Shown here piece by piece: positions 1 to 5,536 of a DNA stretch of 5,640 nt. Source of the stretch: Porphyromonadaceae bacterium (GTDB lineage Bacteria; Bacteroidota; Bacteroidia; Bacteroidales; Tannerellaceae). The stretch is from NCBI GenBank assembly GCA_003517945.1, contig DOZP01000260.1:30833-36472 (forward strand), read 5' to 3'. Both the position numbers and the translations under genes were made by a program. Under the pieces are notes generated by a model. That model was not told where the DNA came from. It did not search any database and saw only the letters and a list, made by a program, of their open reading frames with translations. The number at the start of each line of letters is the position of its first letter. The first letter of the stretch is position 1.

Positions 1-105
1 AATGTACCATTATGGATATGCTGGCTTGTATTTGTCGGAGCTACCGGCCTTTCTATGATCGTAATGCTTAGTATGGTGAAATGGCTTGAACGCGTAGCGA
101 AATAA
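1..105 (+). CDS. C-terminal end of an integral membrane protein, probably a transporter (partial)
   Basis: Reading frame 1 is open from the window edge to a TAA at 103-105, giving 34 residues. It is strongly hydrophobic (WICWLVFVGATGLSMIVML), followed by a short charged tail (KWLERVAK). This is the shape of a last transmembrane helix with a cytoplasmic positively charged end, as in many major-facilitator transporters. The tail reminds me of POT-type oligopeptide permeases of Bacteroidetes, but 34 residues are too few to assign a family. The gene begins outside the window, and a candidate terminator hairpin follows 17 bases after its stop. Confidence 0.6.
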   Translation, partial: NVPLWICWLVFVGATGLSMIVMLSMVKWLERVAK

Positions 106-122
106 ACTATTTTTCTTAGTAT

Positions 123-166
123 AAAACAGGAGGTTTTCCGGTTTTTCCGGCAGGACTTCCTGTTTT
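123..166 (+). terminator. Candidate terminator hairpin with a nested CCGG stem
   Basis: The segment AAAACAGGAGGT (123-134) pairs with ACTTCCTGTTTT (155-166), giving a 12-base-pair stem with one G-T wobble. Inside it, CCGG at 138-141 can pair with CCGG at 147-150 around a TTTTT loop. The stem ends in TTTT (163-166), but no longer T run follows. It sits just after the stop of the upstream membrane protein gene and 32 bases before the PHP gene start. The A tract before the stem means it could also act on the opposite strand. Termination is inferred from position and shape. A leader structure for the PHP gene is the alternative. Confidence 0.55.
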
Positions 167-198
167 GGTAATATGTTAAACCTTAAAAATGTAATGTT

Positions 199-1278
199 AT
201 GATTAAAAAAATGTTATTTTCAGGTATGCTTTTTGTTTGGGCAGTATTGTCACATGCCCAGATGCAAAACGATGATGTGTGGAAAACAGATATGGGGAAA
301 GCTAACGTCCGTGAGGTGATTCGTATTCCGGATATTGAGGGGTATCAAACGCTGAAATGCGATTTTCATGTTCATACGGTTTTTTCTGACGGAAAAGTAT
401 GGCCGGATGTACGGGTTGATGAAGCCTGGCAACAAGGATTGGATGCGATTGCGATGACAGACCATATTGAATACCGCCCTTTTAAAGAAAAGGTGATCGG
501 CGATATGAACGAATCGTATGCGATTGCGAAAAAGAGGGCGGATCAGATCGGTTTTATTCTGATCCGTGGCTCGGAGATTACACGGAATAAACCGTTGGGA
601 CATCTGAATGCGTTGTTTTTAACGGATTCTAATCCGCTGAATACGGAAGATCCGTTGGAAGCTATTGATATTGCACGGAAACAGGGGGCTGTCGTTTTGT
701 GGAATCATCCCGGATGGCCGGATAATAAATCGACCCTTTATGATGTACACGAAAAACTGATTGCGGAGAAAAAGATCGACATGGTTGAGGTGCATAACCA
801 CATGGAGTATTATCCGTTGTCGTTTGAGTGGATCAATAAATACGATCTGGCGCCTTCTGCCAATTCGGATACGCATAGTTTAATTACAAGCGAGTATGGC
901 ATGGGAAAAATGACGCGGCCGGTTACGCTTGTTTTTGCAGGAGAACGTTCGGAAGCTGCTATAAAAGAGGCTTTGATCGCACGACGTACGGCGGCGCTTT
1001 TTAACAATATCATTATGGCAAAAAAAGAATGGGCGGAAAAACTTTTCTGGGCTTCCGTAAAATATCGTATTCTTTCCATTGATGGTATGTCTGCAACAGT
1101 AGAGGTTGAGAATATTTCAGATATTTCTTTTATTGTCCGTAAATCAGCCAATGAAAAAATAACACTTCCGCCGGGGAAAATAATACGTACCAAATTTACA
1201 GCTCCCGGAACGATTACAATCGAAAATATCTATACGGGGCATAATAAGAATCTGGTATTGGATTTGCCTATGGAATGA
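199..1278 (+). CDS. Secreted PHP-domain metallo-phosphoesterase, Sb-PDE-like
   Basis: This 359-residue protein has an N-terminal signal peptide (two Lys, a hydrophobic core, and likely cleavage after Ser-His-Ala at residue 20), so it probably acts in the periplasm. Residues about 52-270 form a PHP domain with its metal ligands visible: HVH (57-59), Asp88-His89, Glu126, His135, His170 in NHPGW, His199/His201, and Asp224/His226 in SDTH. PHP enzymes hydrolyse phosphoester bonds with a multi-metal centre. The layout resembles the family named after the Sphingobium phosphodiesterase Sb-PDE; the natural substrate in this organism is not known. Residues about 285-359 look beta-rich and probably form a small C-terminal sandwich domain. 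The ATG start is supported because the signal peptide begins there. The leader is A-rich with no clear Shine-Dalgarno and I found no consensus promoter in 106-198. The 3' end overlaps nadD, on the opposite strand, by 11 bases. Confidence 0.85.
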   Translation: MIKKMLFSGMLFVWAVLSHAQMQNDDVWKTDMGKANVREVIRIPDIEGYQTLKCDFHVHTVFSDGKVWPDVRVDEAWQQGLDAIAMTDHIEYRPFKEKVIGDMNESYAIAKKRADQIGFILIRGSEITRNKPLGHLNALFLTDSNPLNTEDPLEAIDIARKQGAVVLWNHPGWPDNKSTLYDVHEKLIAEKKIDMVEVHNHMEYYPLSFEWINKYDLAPSANSDTHSLITSEYGMGKMTRPVTLVFAGERSEAAIKEALIARRTAALFNNIIMAKKEWAEKLFWASVKYRILSIDGMSATVEVENISDISFIVRKSANEKITLPPGKIIRTKFTAPGTITIENIYTGHNKNLVLDLPME

Positions 1279-1834
1279 AAATATGCTGCATATCCCGGAT
1301 TCTCTCAGGAAGAAAGAAACGGATATCTTTGCCTTCATGAATCGCTTGTCGTATAAAAGTGGATGATATTTCCAGAAGGGGAGCTTCCACTTTTTTTATG
1401 TTGGTATATTCTTCGGGAATCGTTACTTCATGACCTTTCCGCGGATATATAATGATCGGAAATTCATTTATTAATTCTTTATGATTTTTCCAGCATGATA
1501 TTTTGTTCCAATTATCAGCGCCCATAATTAGCCGGAATGTTTTGTCCGGAAATTGCTTTCGCAGTTCCCTTAATGTTGTGATGGTATAGGAGGGACGTGG
1601 TAATTTGAATTCAAAGTCGCTGGCTTTGAATCCGGGATAACCGTCAATAGACACTTCTACCATTGAAAGTCGTTTGTTTTCATCCATCAGACCGGATTCG
1701 TCTTTCAGCGGATTTTGTGGCGATACAAGGAACCATAATTCGTCTATGTCACAAAATTCACGTATCCAGTTTGCCAACGCTAAATGGCCTATATGAATCG
1801 GATTGAATGAACCGGGAAATATGCCGACCGTCAT
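1268..1834 (-). CDS. nadD: Nicotinate-nucleotide adenylyltransferase NadD
   Basis: This 188-residue cytoplasmic enzyme joins nicotinate mononucleotide and ATP to give deamido-NAD and pyrophosphate, a late step of NAD synthesis. The nucleotidyltransferase signature GSFNPIHIGH lies at residues 8-17, with the two His of the HxGH type at 14 and 17. PSYTITTL (81-88), MGADNW (104-109) and the C-terminal ISSTFIR (156-162) are further NadD hallmarks, and the length is normal for the family. The start is fixed because the catalytic strand begins at residue 3. The same frame stays open upstream through the gap to gmk but offers no ATG. It is the last gene of the yicC-gmk-nadD operon. Its stop lies inside the 3' end of the convergent PHP gene, so no separate terminator fits between them. 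Confidence 0.95.
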   Translation of the reverse strand: MTVGIFPGSFNPIHIGHLALANWIREFCDIDELWFLVSPQNPLKDESGLMDENKRLSMVEVSIDGYPGFKASDFEFKLPRPSYTITTLRELRKQFPDKTFRLIMGADNWNKISCWKNHKELINEFPIIIYPRKGHEVTIPEEYTNIKKVEAPLLEISSTFIRQAIHEGKDIRFFLPERIRDMQHIFIP

Positions 1835-1931
1835 TACTCTTGTTTTTTTAGTGAATCTAAAACCTGTTTGTTTAAAATGAGAATTGATGAAACATCTGTA
1901 GTTAAAAAACTTCCGGATATTTATGTATTTT
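1835..1931 (-). other. 97-base spacer between gmk and nadD
   Basis: This is the only long gap inside the operon (yicC-gmk is 36 bases). It is AT-rich. I found no TAnnTTTG promoter element on the minus strand, and no stable hairpin with a T run. The only symmetry is the short palindrome TCCGGA repeated around it, which would make a weak stem at best. I therefore take nadD to be read through from gmk. Confidence 0.5.
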
Positions 1932-2507
1932 TTATGTTCCGGATTCGATAAAATTCCGGACTATATTCAGGGCTTCTTCCTGCGCTTTTATGAGGTTGTC
2001 ATTTACGATGATCACATCAAATTCAGGTGCGAAGCTTAATTCATATGCTGCTTTTTTCAGGCGATTTTCTATGATTTCAGGCGCATCCGTGCCACGTTTT
2101 TCCAAACGCCTGCGTAATTCATTTATGGAGGGTGGTTGTATGAAAATGGATAGCGCGCGGTCGCCATAACGTTTCTTGATGTTACATCCGCCGACCACAT
2201 CTACATCGAATACAACACTTTTTCCGGCGTTGGTTATACGTCTGACTTCACTGTTCAGTGTTCCGTAGAACGTATCTTTATACACTTCTTCATATTCCAG
2301 AAAATCGCCTTTTTCAATACGTGAACGAAATTCTTCCGGTGTAAGAAAGTAATAATCCACTCCATTCCGCTCTTTTCCGCGTGGCGCACGACTTGTTGCG
2401 GATATGGAAAACTGCAGGGGTAAGCCCTGTTGTAACAGATATTGTATGACTGAACTTTTACCCGCACCTGAGGGTGCCGAAAATATAACCAGTTTTCCTG
2501 TTTCCAT
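1932..2507 (-). CDS. gmk: Guanylate kinase
   Basis: This 191-residue enzyme phosphorylates GMP to GDP with ATP, an essential step of guanine nucleotide supply in the cytoplasm. The P-loop APSGAGKSS is at residues 11-19; Ala replaces the first Gly of the usual GPSGxGKS, which is common in this phylum. The GMP-binding region runs from SATSRAPR (36-43) through NGVDYYFL (48-55) to YEEVYKDTFYGT (72-83). DVDVVGG (101-107) is the conserved strand after it. RLEKRGTDAP (134-143) and ENRL (147-150) form the lid with its Arg residues. Length and motif order are complete. It begins 36 bases after the yicC stop and no promoter is evident in that gap, so the two are probably co-transcribed. Confidence 0.96.
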   Translation of the reverse strand: METGKLVIFSAPSGAGKSSVIQYLLQQGLPLQFSISATSRAPRGKERNGVDYYFLTPEEFRSRIEKGDFLEYEEVYKDTFYGTLNSEVRRITNAGKSVVFDVDVVGGCNIKKRYGDRALSIFIQPPSINELRRRLEKRGTDAPEIIENRLKKAAYELSFAPEFDVIIVNDNLIKAQEEALNIVRNFIESGT

Positions 2508-2543
2508 ATCAATTTTTAAAAATATAGTTTTTGTGGAGAGTAT

Positions 2544-3416
2544 CTACAACACGTTCAGAATCTGTTCTTTGATCTGTTCCAACTCATCTTTCATCAATAC
2601 GACTATTTTTTGCATTTCGGCCTGATTACTTTTAGAGCCGAGCGTATTTATTTCACGTCCTATTTCCTGAATGATGAATCCGAGTTTTTTACCTTGTCCG
2701 TGACCATTGCTCAGTGTTTCTATAAAATATTTGAGGTGATGATCCAACCGGTTCTTTTCTTCATTTATATCAAGTTTTTCCATATAATAAATCATCTCCT
2801 GTTCAAGACGGTTGGCATCTATCTGTACTTCCGGCATCTTTTGCAGATTTTCCGTTATCCGGTTTTTGATTTTTTCGATCCGTTCTTTTTCATACGGTTC
2901 GATTAGTATCAACAGTTCCGAGATTTTTTCGATTTTCTGTTCAAACAGTTTGGAGAGCATGTTTCCTTCCTGTATTCTGAATTCGCAAAGTTTATTAATA
3001 GCTTGATTGATCGTTTCGGATACGATTATCCATTCTTCTTCGTCAACTTCGGCCATCTCCATTCTTATAACGTCCGGCAGGCGCAGTAAGATCGGAAACC
3101 AATCCTCCGGCCGGTTAATGTTCAGTGTTACAGCTAAATCTTCGATCTGGTCTTTATAACTTTCTATTGCAAATACATTAATTTTTGTCGGAATATCTTT
3201 TCCTATGTTTTCGATGGTTATTGTAAACTCAACTTTTCCCCGTTCAAATTTTTTTGATAAGGCGGATCGTATTTCCATTTCTTTCTCCCTGTATATGGAT
3301 GGGATACGAATGAAGAGATCCATTTGTTTGCTGTTGAGCGCTTTAATTTCTACGGTTACTTTTTTTGCTGGTAGTTCGGCGGTTGCCTTTCCGAACCCGG
3401 TCATTGATTGAATCAT
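2544..3416 (-). CDS. yicC: YicC-family endoribonuclease
   Basis: This 290-residue protein belongs to the YicC/YloC family; E. coli YicC is an endoribonuclease linked to small RNA turnover. The N-terminal family signature is MIQSMTGFGKA (1-11), followed by VEIKALNSKQMDLFIRIP (22-39) and RGKVEFTI (59-66). The C-terminal DUF1732-type part holds NRLDHHL (222-228), GKKLGFIIQEIGREINTLG (242-260) and a final helix. The middle (about 130-220) is rich in Glu, Lys and Ile and is probably long helices. The length is typical. It is the first gene of the yicC-gmk-nadD operon and follows a consensus promoter with a leader of only about 15-20 bases. I see nothing broken or unusual in it. Confidence 0.93.
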   Translation of the reverse strand: MIQSMTGFGKATAELPAKKVTVEIKALNSKQMDLFIRIPSIYREKEMEIRSALSKKFERGKVEFTITIENIGKDIPTKINVFAIESYKDQIEDLAVTLNINRPEDWFPILLRLPDVIRMEMAEVDEEEWIIVSETINQAINKLCEFRIQEGNMLSKLFEQKIEKISELLILIEPYEKERIEKIKNRITENLQKMPEVQIDANRLEQEMIYYMEKLDINEEKNRLDHHLKYFIETLSNGHGQGKKLGFIIQEIGREINTLGSKSNQAEMQKIVVLMKDELEQIKEQILNVL

Positions 3417-3438
3417 ATTTTTTTGATTTTATTAGTGA

Positions 3439-3470
3439 CAAAGATAATATATGAATAGCGAAAAGACAAA
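3439..3470 (-). promoter_or_regulatory. Bacteroidetes-type promoter for yicC-gmk-nadD
   Basis: Read on the minus strand, TTTG (3470-3467) is followed after exactly 20 bases by TATCTTTG (3446-3439). This matches the Bacteroidetes sigma consensus TTTG-N19-21-TAnnTTTG at every fixed position. Transcription would begin near 3432, leaving a leader of about 16 bases before the yicC ATG at 3416. Confidence 0.85.
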
Positions 3471-3497
3471 AATTTCAGTCGGTATATTGAGGTAATA

Positions 3498-3529
3498 TTT
3501 GGTGGTTTTGATAAAAAAGAGTACTTTTG
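3498..3529 (+). promoter_or_regulatory. Bacteroidetes-type promoter for the LytTR/FHA cluster
   Basis: TTTG (3498-3501), a 20-base spacer, then TACTTTTG (3522-3529) match the -33/-7 consensus of this phylum exactly. Transcription would start near 3535, about 40 bases before the ATG at 3574. It lies back to back with the yicC promoter, and the two -33 elements are 27 bases apart. The site also decides the start of the LytTR gene: a longer in-frame reading from TTG at 3499 begins inside this -33 element and so cannot be in the message. Confidence 0.85.
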
Positions 3530-3573
3530 TTTTTCTTATAAAAACGAAAAGAATTAATAGTACCTCATTTGTG

Positions 3574-3984
3574 ATGGACAAATATTTGATGATAAAGACG
3601 CGTGATGAGTTATTGCGTATAAATATTGAGCATATCTTATATTTTGAAGCAGACCGGAATTATACCAGGTTACTTTTGGCGGAAGGTATTCAATTTACTT
3701 TTGCTGTAAATATCGGCAAAGTGGAAGAAATGCTGGCTGTCCAGATATCGAATCCGGATACTATACTTATTCGTGTCGGGAAAAGTCATATTGTTAATAA
3801 GAAACATATATTACAAATAAATTTACCCAAGCAGAAGTTGTTATTGTTAGCTAATGAAGGTAAACCGCGGGAGTTGACGATACCTAAAGATCCGCTCAGA
3901 GCTTTGAAAGATTTATTGGAGACCGAAGTTTTGGGCGCAGATAAAGCGGCTGCCGCCAAAGAGGTTGAAAACGATGAAAATTAA
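3574..3984 (+). CDS. Stand-alone LytTR-type DNA-binding regulator
   Basis: This 136-residue protein is essentially one LytTR domain with no receiver domain. Visible family features are the N-terminal strands (YLMIKTRDELLRINIEHI, 4-21), the ILYFEADRNYTRL segment (21-33), NIGKVEEML (46-54), and the characteristic LIRVGKSHIVNKKHI (65-79), equivalent to the FVRVHRSYIVN of other members. IPKDPLRALKDLL (103-115) is the last helix, and a short charged, Ala-rich tail follows. LytTR domains bind DNA, usually direct repeats upstream of promoters, so this is probably the cluster's transcription factor. ATG 3574 is chosen because it lies downstream of the promoter; GTG 3571 is the only close alternative. 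With no sensor domain, its input could come from the neighbouring phospho-signalling proteins; that is inference. It overlaps the next gene by 11 bases. Confidence 0.88.
   Translation: MDKYLMIKTRDELLRINIEHILYFEADRNYTRLLLAEGIQFTFAVNIGKVEEMLAVQISNPDTILIRVGKSHIVNKKHILQINLPKQKLLLLANEGKPRELTIPKDPLRALKDLLETEVLGADKAAAAKEVENDEN
3958..3964 (+). promoter_or_regulatory. Shine-Dalgarno-like site for the first FHA gene
   Basis: AAAGAGG lies 9 bases before the ATG at 3974, inside the end of the LytTR coding region. Good purine sites are uncommon in this phylum. This one supports ATG 3974 over the in-frame TTG at 3965, which nearly touches the site. Confidence 0.55.
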
Positions 3985-4627
3985 AATAGGAAAAGCCGGT
4001 GATAATGATTTTGTAATTAACGATCCGCAGGTGAGTCGTTATCATGCATTGTTGACACAAGACGAGAATCACGATTTGTTATTAGAAGATCTTGGTTCAA
4101 CGAATGGAACTTTTGTGAATGATTCCCAAATTATTAAAAAGCGTGTAACTTCCGAAGACAGGGTTACGTTTGGGATGAAATATACGGTGCTGATCCATGA
4201 TATACTGAAAAGGGACAATGATTACAGTGAAGAGTTTGCACGCCTCAGAAATGTGTATGATGATTATATTAAGGAAAAAATACGGATTCAGTCGAGTAAC
4301 CAGTTTAAAACAAGATTGTTTCAATCCCTCCCTTTTGCCGTAATCGGCGTTGCCGGGATTGTTCTCGGTTTTATGGGACATACGAATAAAGGCGTTTTTA
4401 TTTTTAGTTTTATTTTGGCGGTCTTTGCCCCGACTATCGGTATCTATTTCGGCGCGCGCCAGGCAGCCAAAATACCGGCCCAGTTGCAACGCCTTGCCAA
4501 TCAGTTTAAAATAGACTATGTCTGTCCTAAGTGCGGCACCTTTCTGGGTGAGATCCCGTGGGAGTCTTTAAGCAATAAAAAGCGGTGTCCGATGGCTTCA
4601 TGCAAGGCCAAATGGGTTCGTACGTGA
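3974..4627 (+). CDS. Membrane FHA-domain protein with C-terminal zinc ribbon
   Basis: From ATG 3974 the protein has 217 residues in four parts. Residues 1 to about 76 are an FHA domain, the phosphothreonine-binding fold: GKAGDNDFVI (6-15), SRYHA (21-25) and LGSTNGTFVN (40-49) carry the conserved Ser21, Arg22, His24, Ser42, Thr43, Asn44 and Gly45. Residues about 80-115 are a charged helical linker. Two hydrophobic stretches (about 119-136 and 141-160) should form a membrane hairpin, placing both ends on the same side, presumably the cytoplasm. The tail has a zinc-ribbon pattern, CPKC (184-187) and CPMASC (205-210). The binding residues are intact, so the FHA domain should be able to bind a phosphorylated partner and hold it at the inner membrane. 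It overlaps the LytTR gene by 11 bases, which suggests coupled translation. The exact function is unknown. Confidence 0.85.
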   Translation: MKIKIGKAGDNDFVINDPQVSRYHALLTQDENHDLLLEDLGSTNGTFVNDSQIIKKRVTSEDRVTFGMKYTVLIHDILKRDNDYSEEFARLRNVYDDYIKEKIRIQSSNQFKTRLFQSLPFAVIGVAGIVLGFMGHTNKGVFIFSFILAVFAPTIGIYFGARQAAKIPAQLQRLANQFKIDYVCPKCGTFLGEIPWESLSNKKRCPMASCKAKWVRT

Positions 4628-4717
4628 AACCCTTGGGATTTGTACAATAACTCCCTGATTTTGTCCGTTATTAGGAAAATGTAAAGACAGACGCCGCTGC
4701 ATTTATCCGGATCGTTC
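4628..4717 (+). other. Gap between the first FHA gene and the acidic gene
   Basis: This is the largest gap in the right-hand cluster. AATAAC (4646-4651) can pair with GTTATT (4667-4672) around a 15-base loop, but the stem is weak and no T run follows, so I do not call a terminator. The end of the gap leads into a possible internal promoter. Confidence 0.4.
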
Positions 4718-4725
4718 TATATTTG
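4718..4725 (+). promoter_or_regulatory. Possible internal promoter (-7 element) for the acidic gene
   Basis: TATATTTG fits the Bacteroidetes -7 consensus TAnnTTTG completely and would start transcription near 4731, giving a leader of about 19 bases. No TTTG sits 19-21 bases upstream (that region is GC-rich, around ACGCCGCTGC), so the promoter is half-supported. An in-frame TTG at 4723 overlaps this element and is not taken as a start. Confidence 0.45.
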
Positions 4726-4749
4726 CACAGAATATTAATTATAATAGGT

Positions 4750-5016
4750 ATGAAAGATGAATATACATTCGTTACGTTAGATAACGATATGGTCACTACA
4801 GGAGATGCCGTTTTTGTTGATATCGACGATTCGGTGAATTCGGATATGGATTTCGTTCAGATAGATGATTCGTACGATCTTGATTTACAGATTGATGGTG
4901 TAATGGACGACAACGCTGATTTTATCACAATGGATGATATGGGTATGATCAATGACTTTGATATTGATTCTTATTCATCTGATATAAGTGAGGCAGACGT
5001 ATCCATCATCTTATGA
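4750..5016 (+). CDS. Small, very acidic protein with degenerate FVxID(D) repeats
   Basis: I do not recognise this 88-residue protein. It contains 24 Asp and 2 Glu, and its only basic residue is Lys2; there is no Arg, His or Cys. A short motif of two hydrophobic residues, any residue, Ile/Leu/Met, then Asp recurs: FVTLDN (7-12), FVDIDD (22-27), FVQIDD (35-40), DLQIDG (45-50) and FITMDD (58-63), spaced 10-15 residues apart. There is no signal peptide, membrane segment or EF-hand loop. The alternation of hydrophobic and acidic residues suggests a small beta-rich or disordered binding protein. Thr16 and Thr60 each have Asp at +3, the spacing many FHA domains prefer next to phosphothreonine. The ATG at 4750 is the first after the possible promoter. 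The stop overlaps the next ATG in ATGA (5013-5016), so it is tightly linked to the second FHA gene. A role as FHA ligand, adaptor or cation binder is inference only. Confidence 0.8.
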   Translation: MKDEYTFVTLDNDMVTTGDAVFVDIDDSVNSDMDFVQIDDSYDLDLQIDGVMDDNADFITMDDMGMINDFDIDSYSSDISEADVSIIL

Positions 5017-5528
5017 TTTCTATTAAATGTCCGCATTGCAGAGTAGGACTTAAAGTTGATGAAACGAGAATACCGGAAGGGATTGAATTCTTTAAATGTC
5101 CGAAATGCAAACGGGAAATACCTATGTCTTATCTGGATCAGAAACTTGAACAGGATTCCGACAGGGAAACACTGGTTGTCTCCAAGATAAAAGATAAGGG
5201 TATCGGCCGTCTTACCGTTCTTTCGGGTATTGATACGCCTCAACAGGAGTTTCAGTTAAACGAAGGTATTATAACTGTTGGTCGTAGGGCAAAAGTTTCT
5301 ACGGCCACTATTTGTATACAAACCGGTGATAAGACGATGAGCCGTAATCATATTCGCATAGAAGTGAAGAAAAATCCGAAAGGCGGGTATTTTCATGCTC
5401 TTTCGGACAATAACAGTAAAAATAATACGTTATATAATGGAAAATGCATCGGAAACGGAGATGTGGTAGTGTTGAAAGATAATGATGAAATTGTGATGGG
5501 GCACACGACTGTCCGTTTTAATGAGTAA
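5013..5528 (+). CDS. Zinc-ribbon plus FHA-domain protein
   Basis: This 171-residue protein begins with an MJ0042-type zinc ribbon, CPHC (6-9) and CPKC (29-32). A linker (about 40-65) follows, then a C-terminal FHA domain (about 66-171). FHA landmarks are GIITVGRRA (85-93), SRNHIRIEV (110-118) with Ser110, Arg111 and His113, the loop DNNSKNNTLYNG (132-143), and GDVVVLKDNDEIVMG (149-163). The loop is altered: the usual GSTNGT has Asn134 and Asn138 in place of both Gly and Lys136 in place of the Thr, although the Ser-Arg-x-His set is kept, so binding may be weaker or of different specificity. There is no membrane segment, so it is likely soluble and cytoplasmic. Translation is probably coupled to the acidic gene through the ATGA overlap, as I see no close Shine-Dalgarno site. 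A PP2C gene starts 8 bases after its stop. Its exact role is unknown. Confidence 0.86.
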   Translation: MISIKCPHCRVGLKVDETRIPEGIEFFKCPKCKREIPMSYLDQKLEQDSDRETLVVSKIKDKGIGRLTVLSGIDTPQQEFQLNEGIITVGRRAKVSTATICIQTGDKTMSRNHIRIEVKKNPKGGYFHALSDNNSKNNTLYNGKCIGNGDVVVLKDNDEIVMGHTTVRFNE

Positions 5529-5536
5529 AACCATAT

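Noticed and set aside
250..876. Minus-strand open frames inside the PHP gene
   Set aside because: They are Arg/Ile-rich with no motif and mirror the PHP coding frame; the PHP metal ligands settle the true frame.
1281..1293. Inverted repeat ATATGC-T-GCATAT just after the PHP stop as a terminator
   Set aside because: The centre is a single base, so an RNA hairpin would keep only about four A-T pairs, with no T run; it also lies in nadD coding sequence.
1900..1970. Repeated TCCGGA/CCGGA words around the gmk 3' end as a regulatory repeat
   Set aside because: CCGGA occurs all over the window because CCG and GGA-type codon pairs are frequent; spacing here is irregular.
3499..3573. N-terminal extension of the LytTR protein from TTG 3499 (25 extra residues)
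   Set aside because: The TTG lies inside the -33 element of the promoter and upstream of the predicted transcript start; the LytTR domain begins right after ATG 3574.
4097..4489. 130-residue minus-strand open frame inside the first FHA gene
   Set aside because: It lies wholly within a well-supported gene, shows no domain, and has the odd composition of a shadow frame.
4723..4749. N-terminal extension of the acidic protein from TTG 4723
   Set aside because: It overlaps the -7 element and adds residues (HRILIII) unlike the rest of the protein; ATG 4750 is a better start.
4771..4806. EF-hand calcium loop in the acidic protein (DNDMVTTGD and similar)
   Set aside because: The ligand spacing does not follow DxDxDG...E and no flanking helices are evident.
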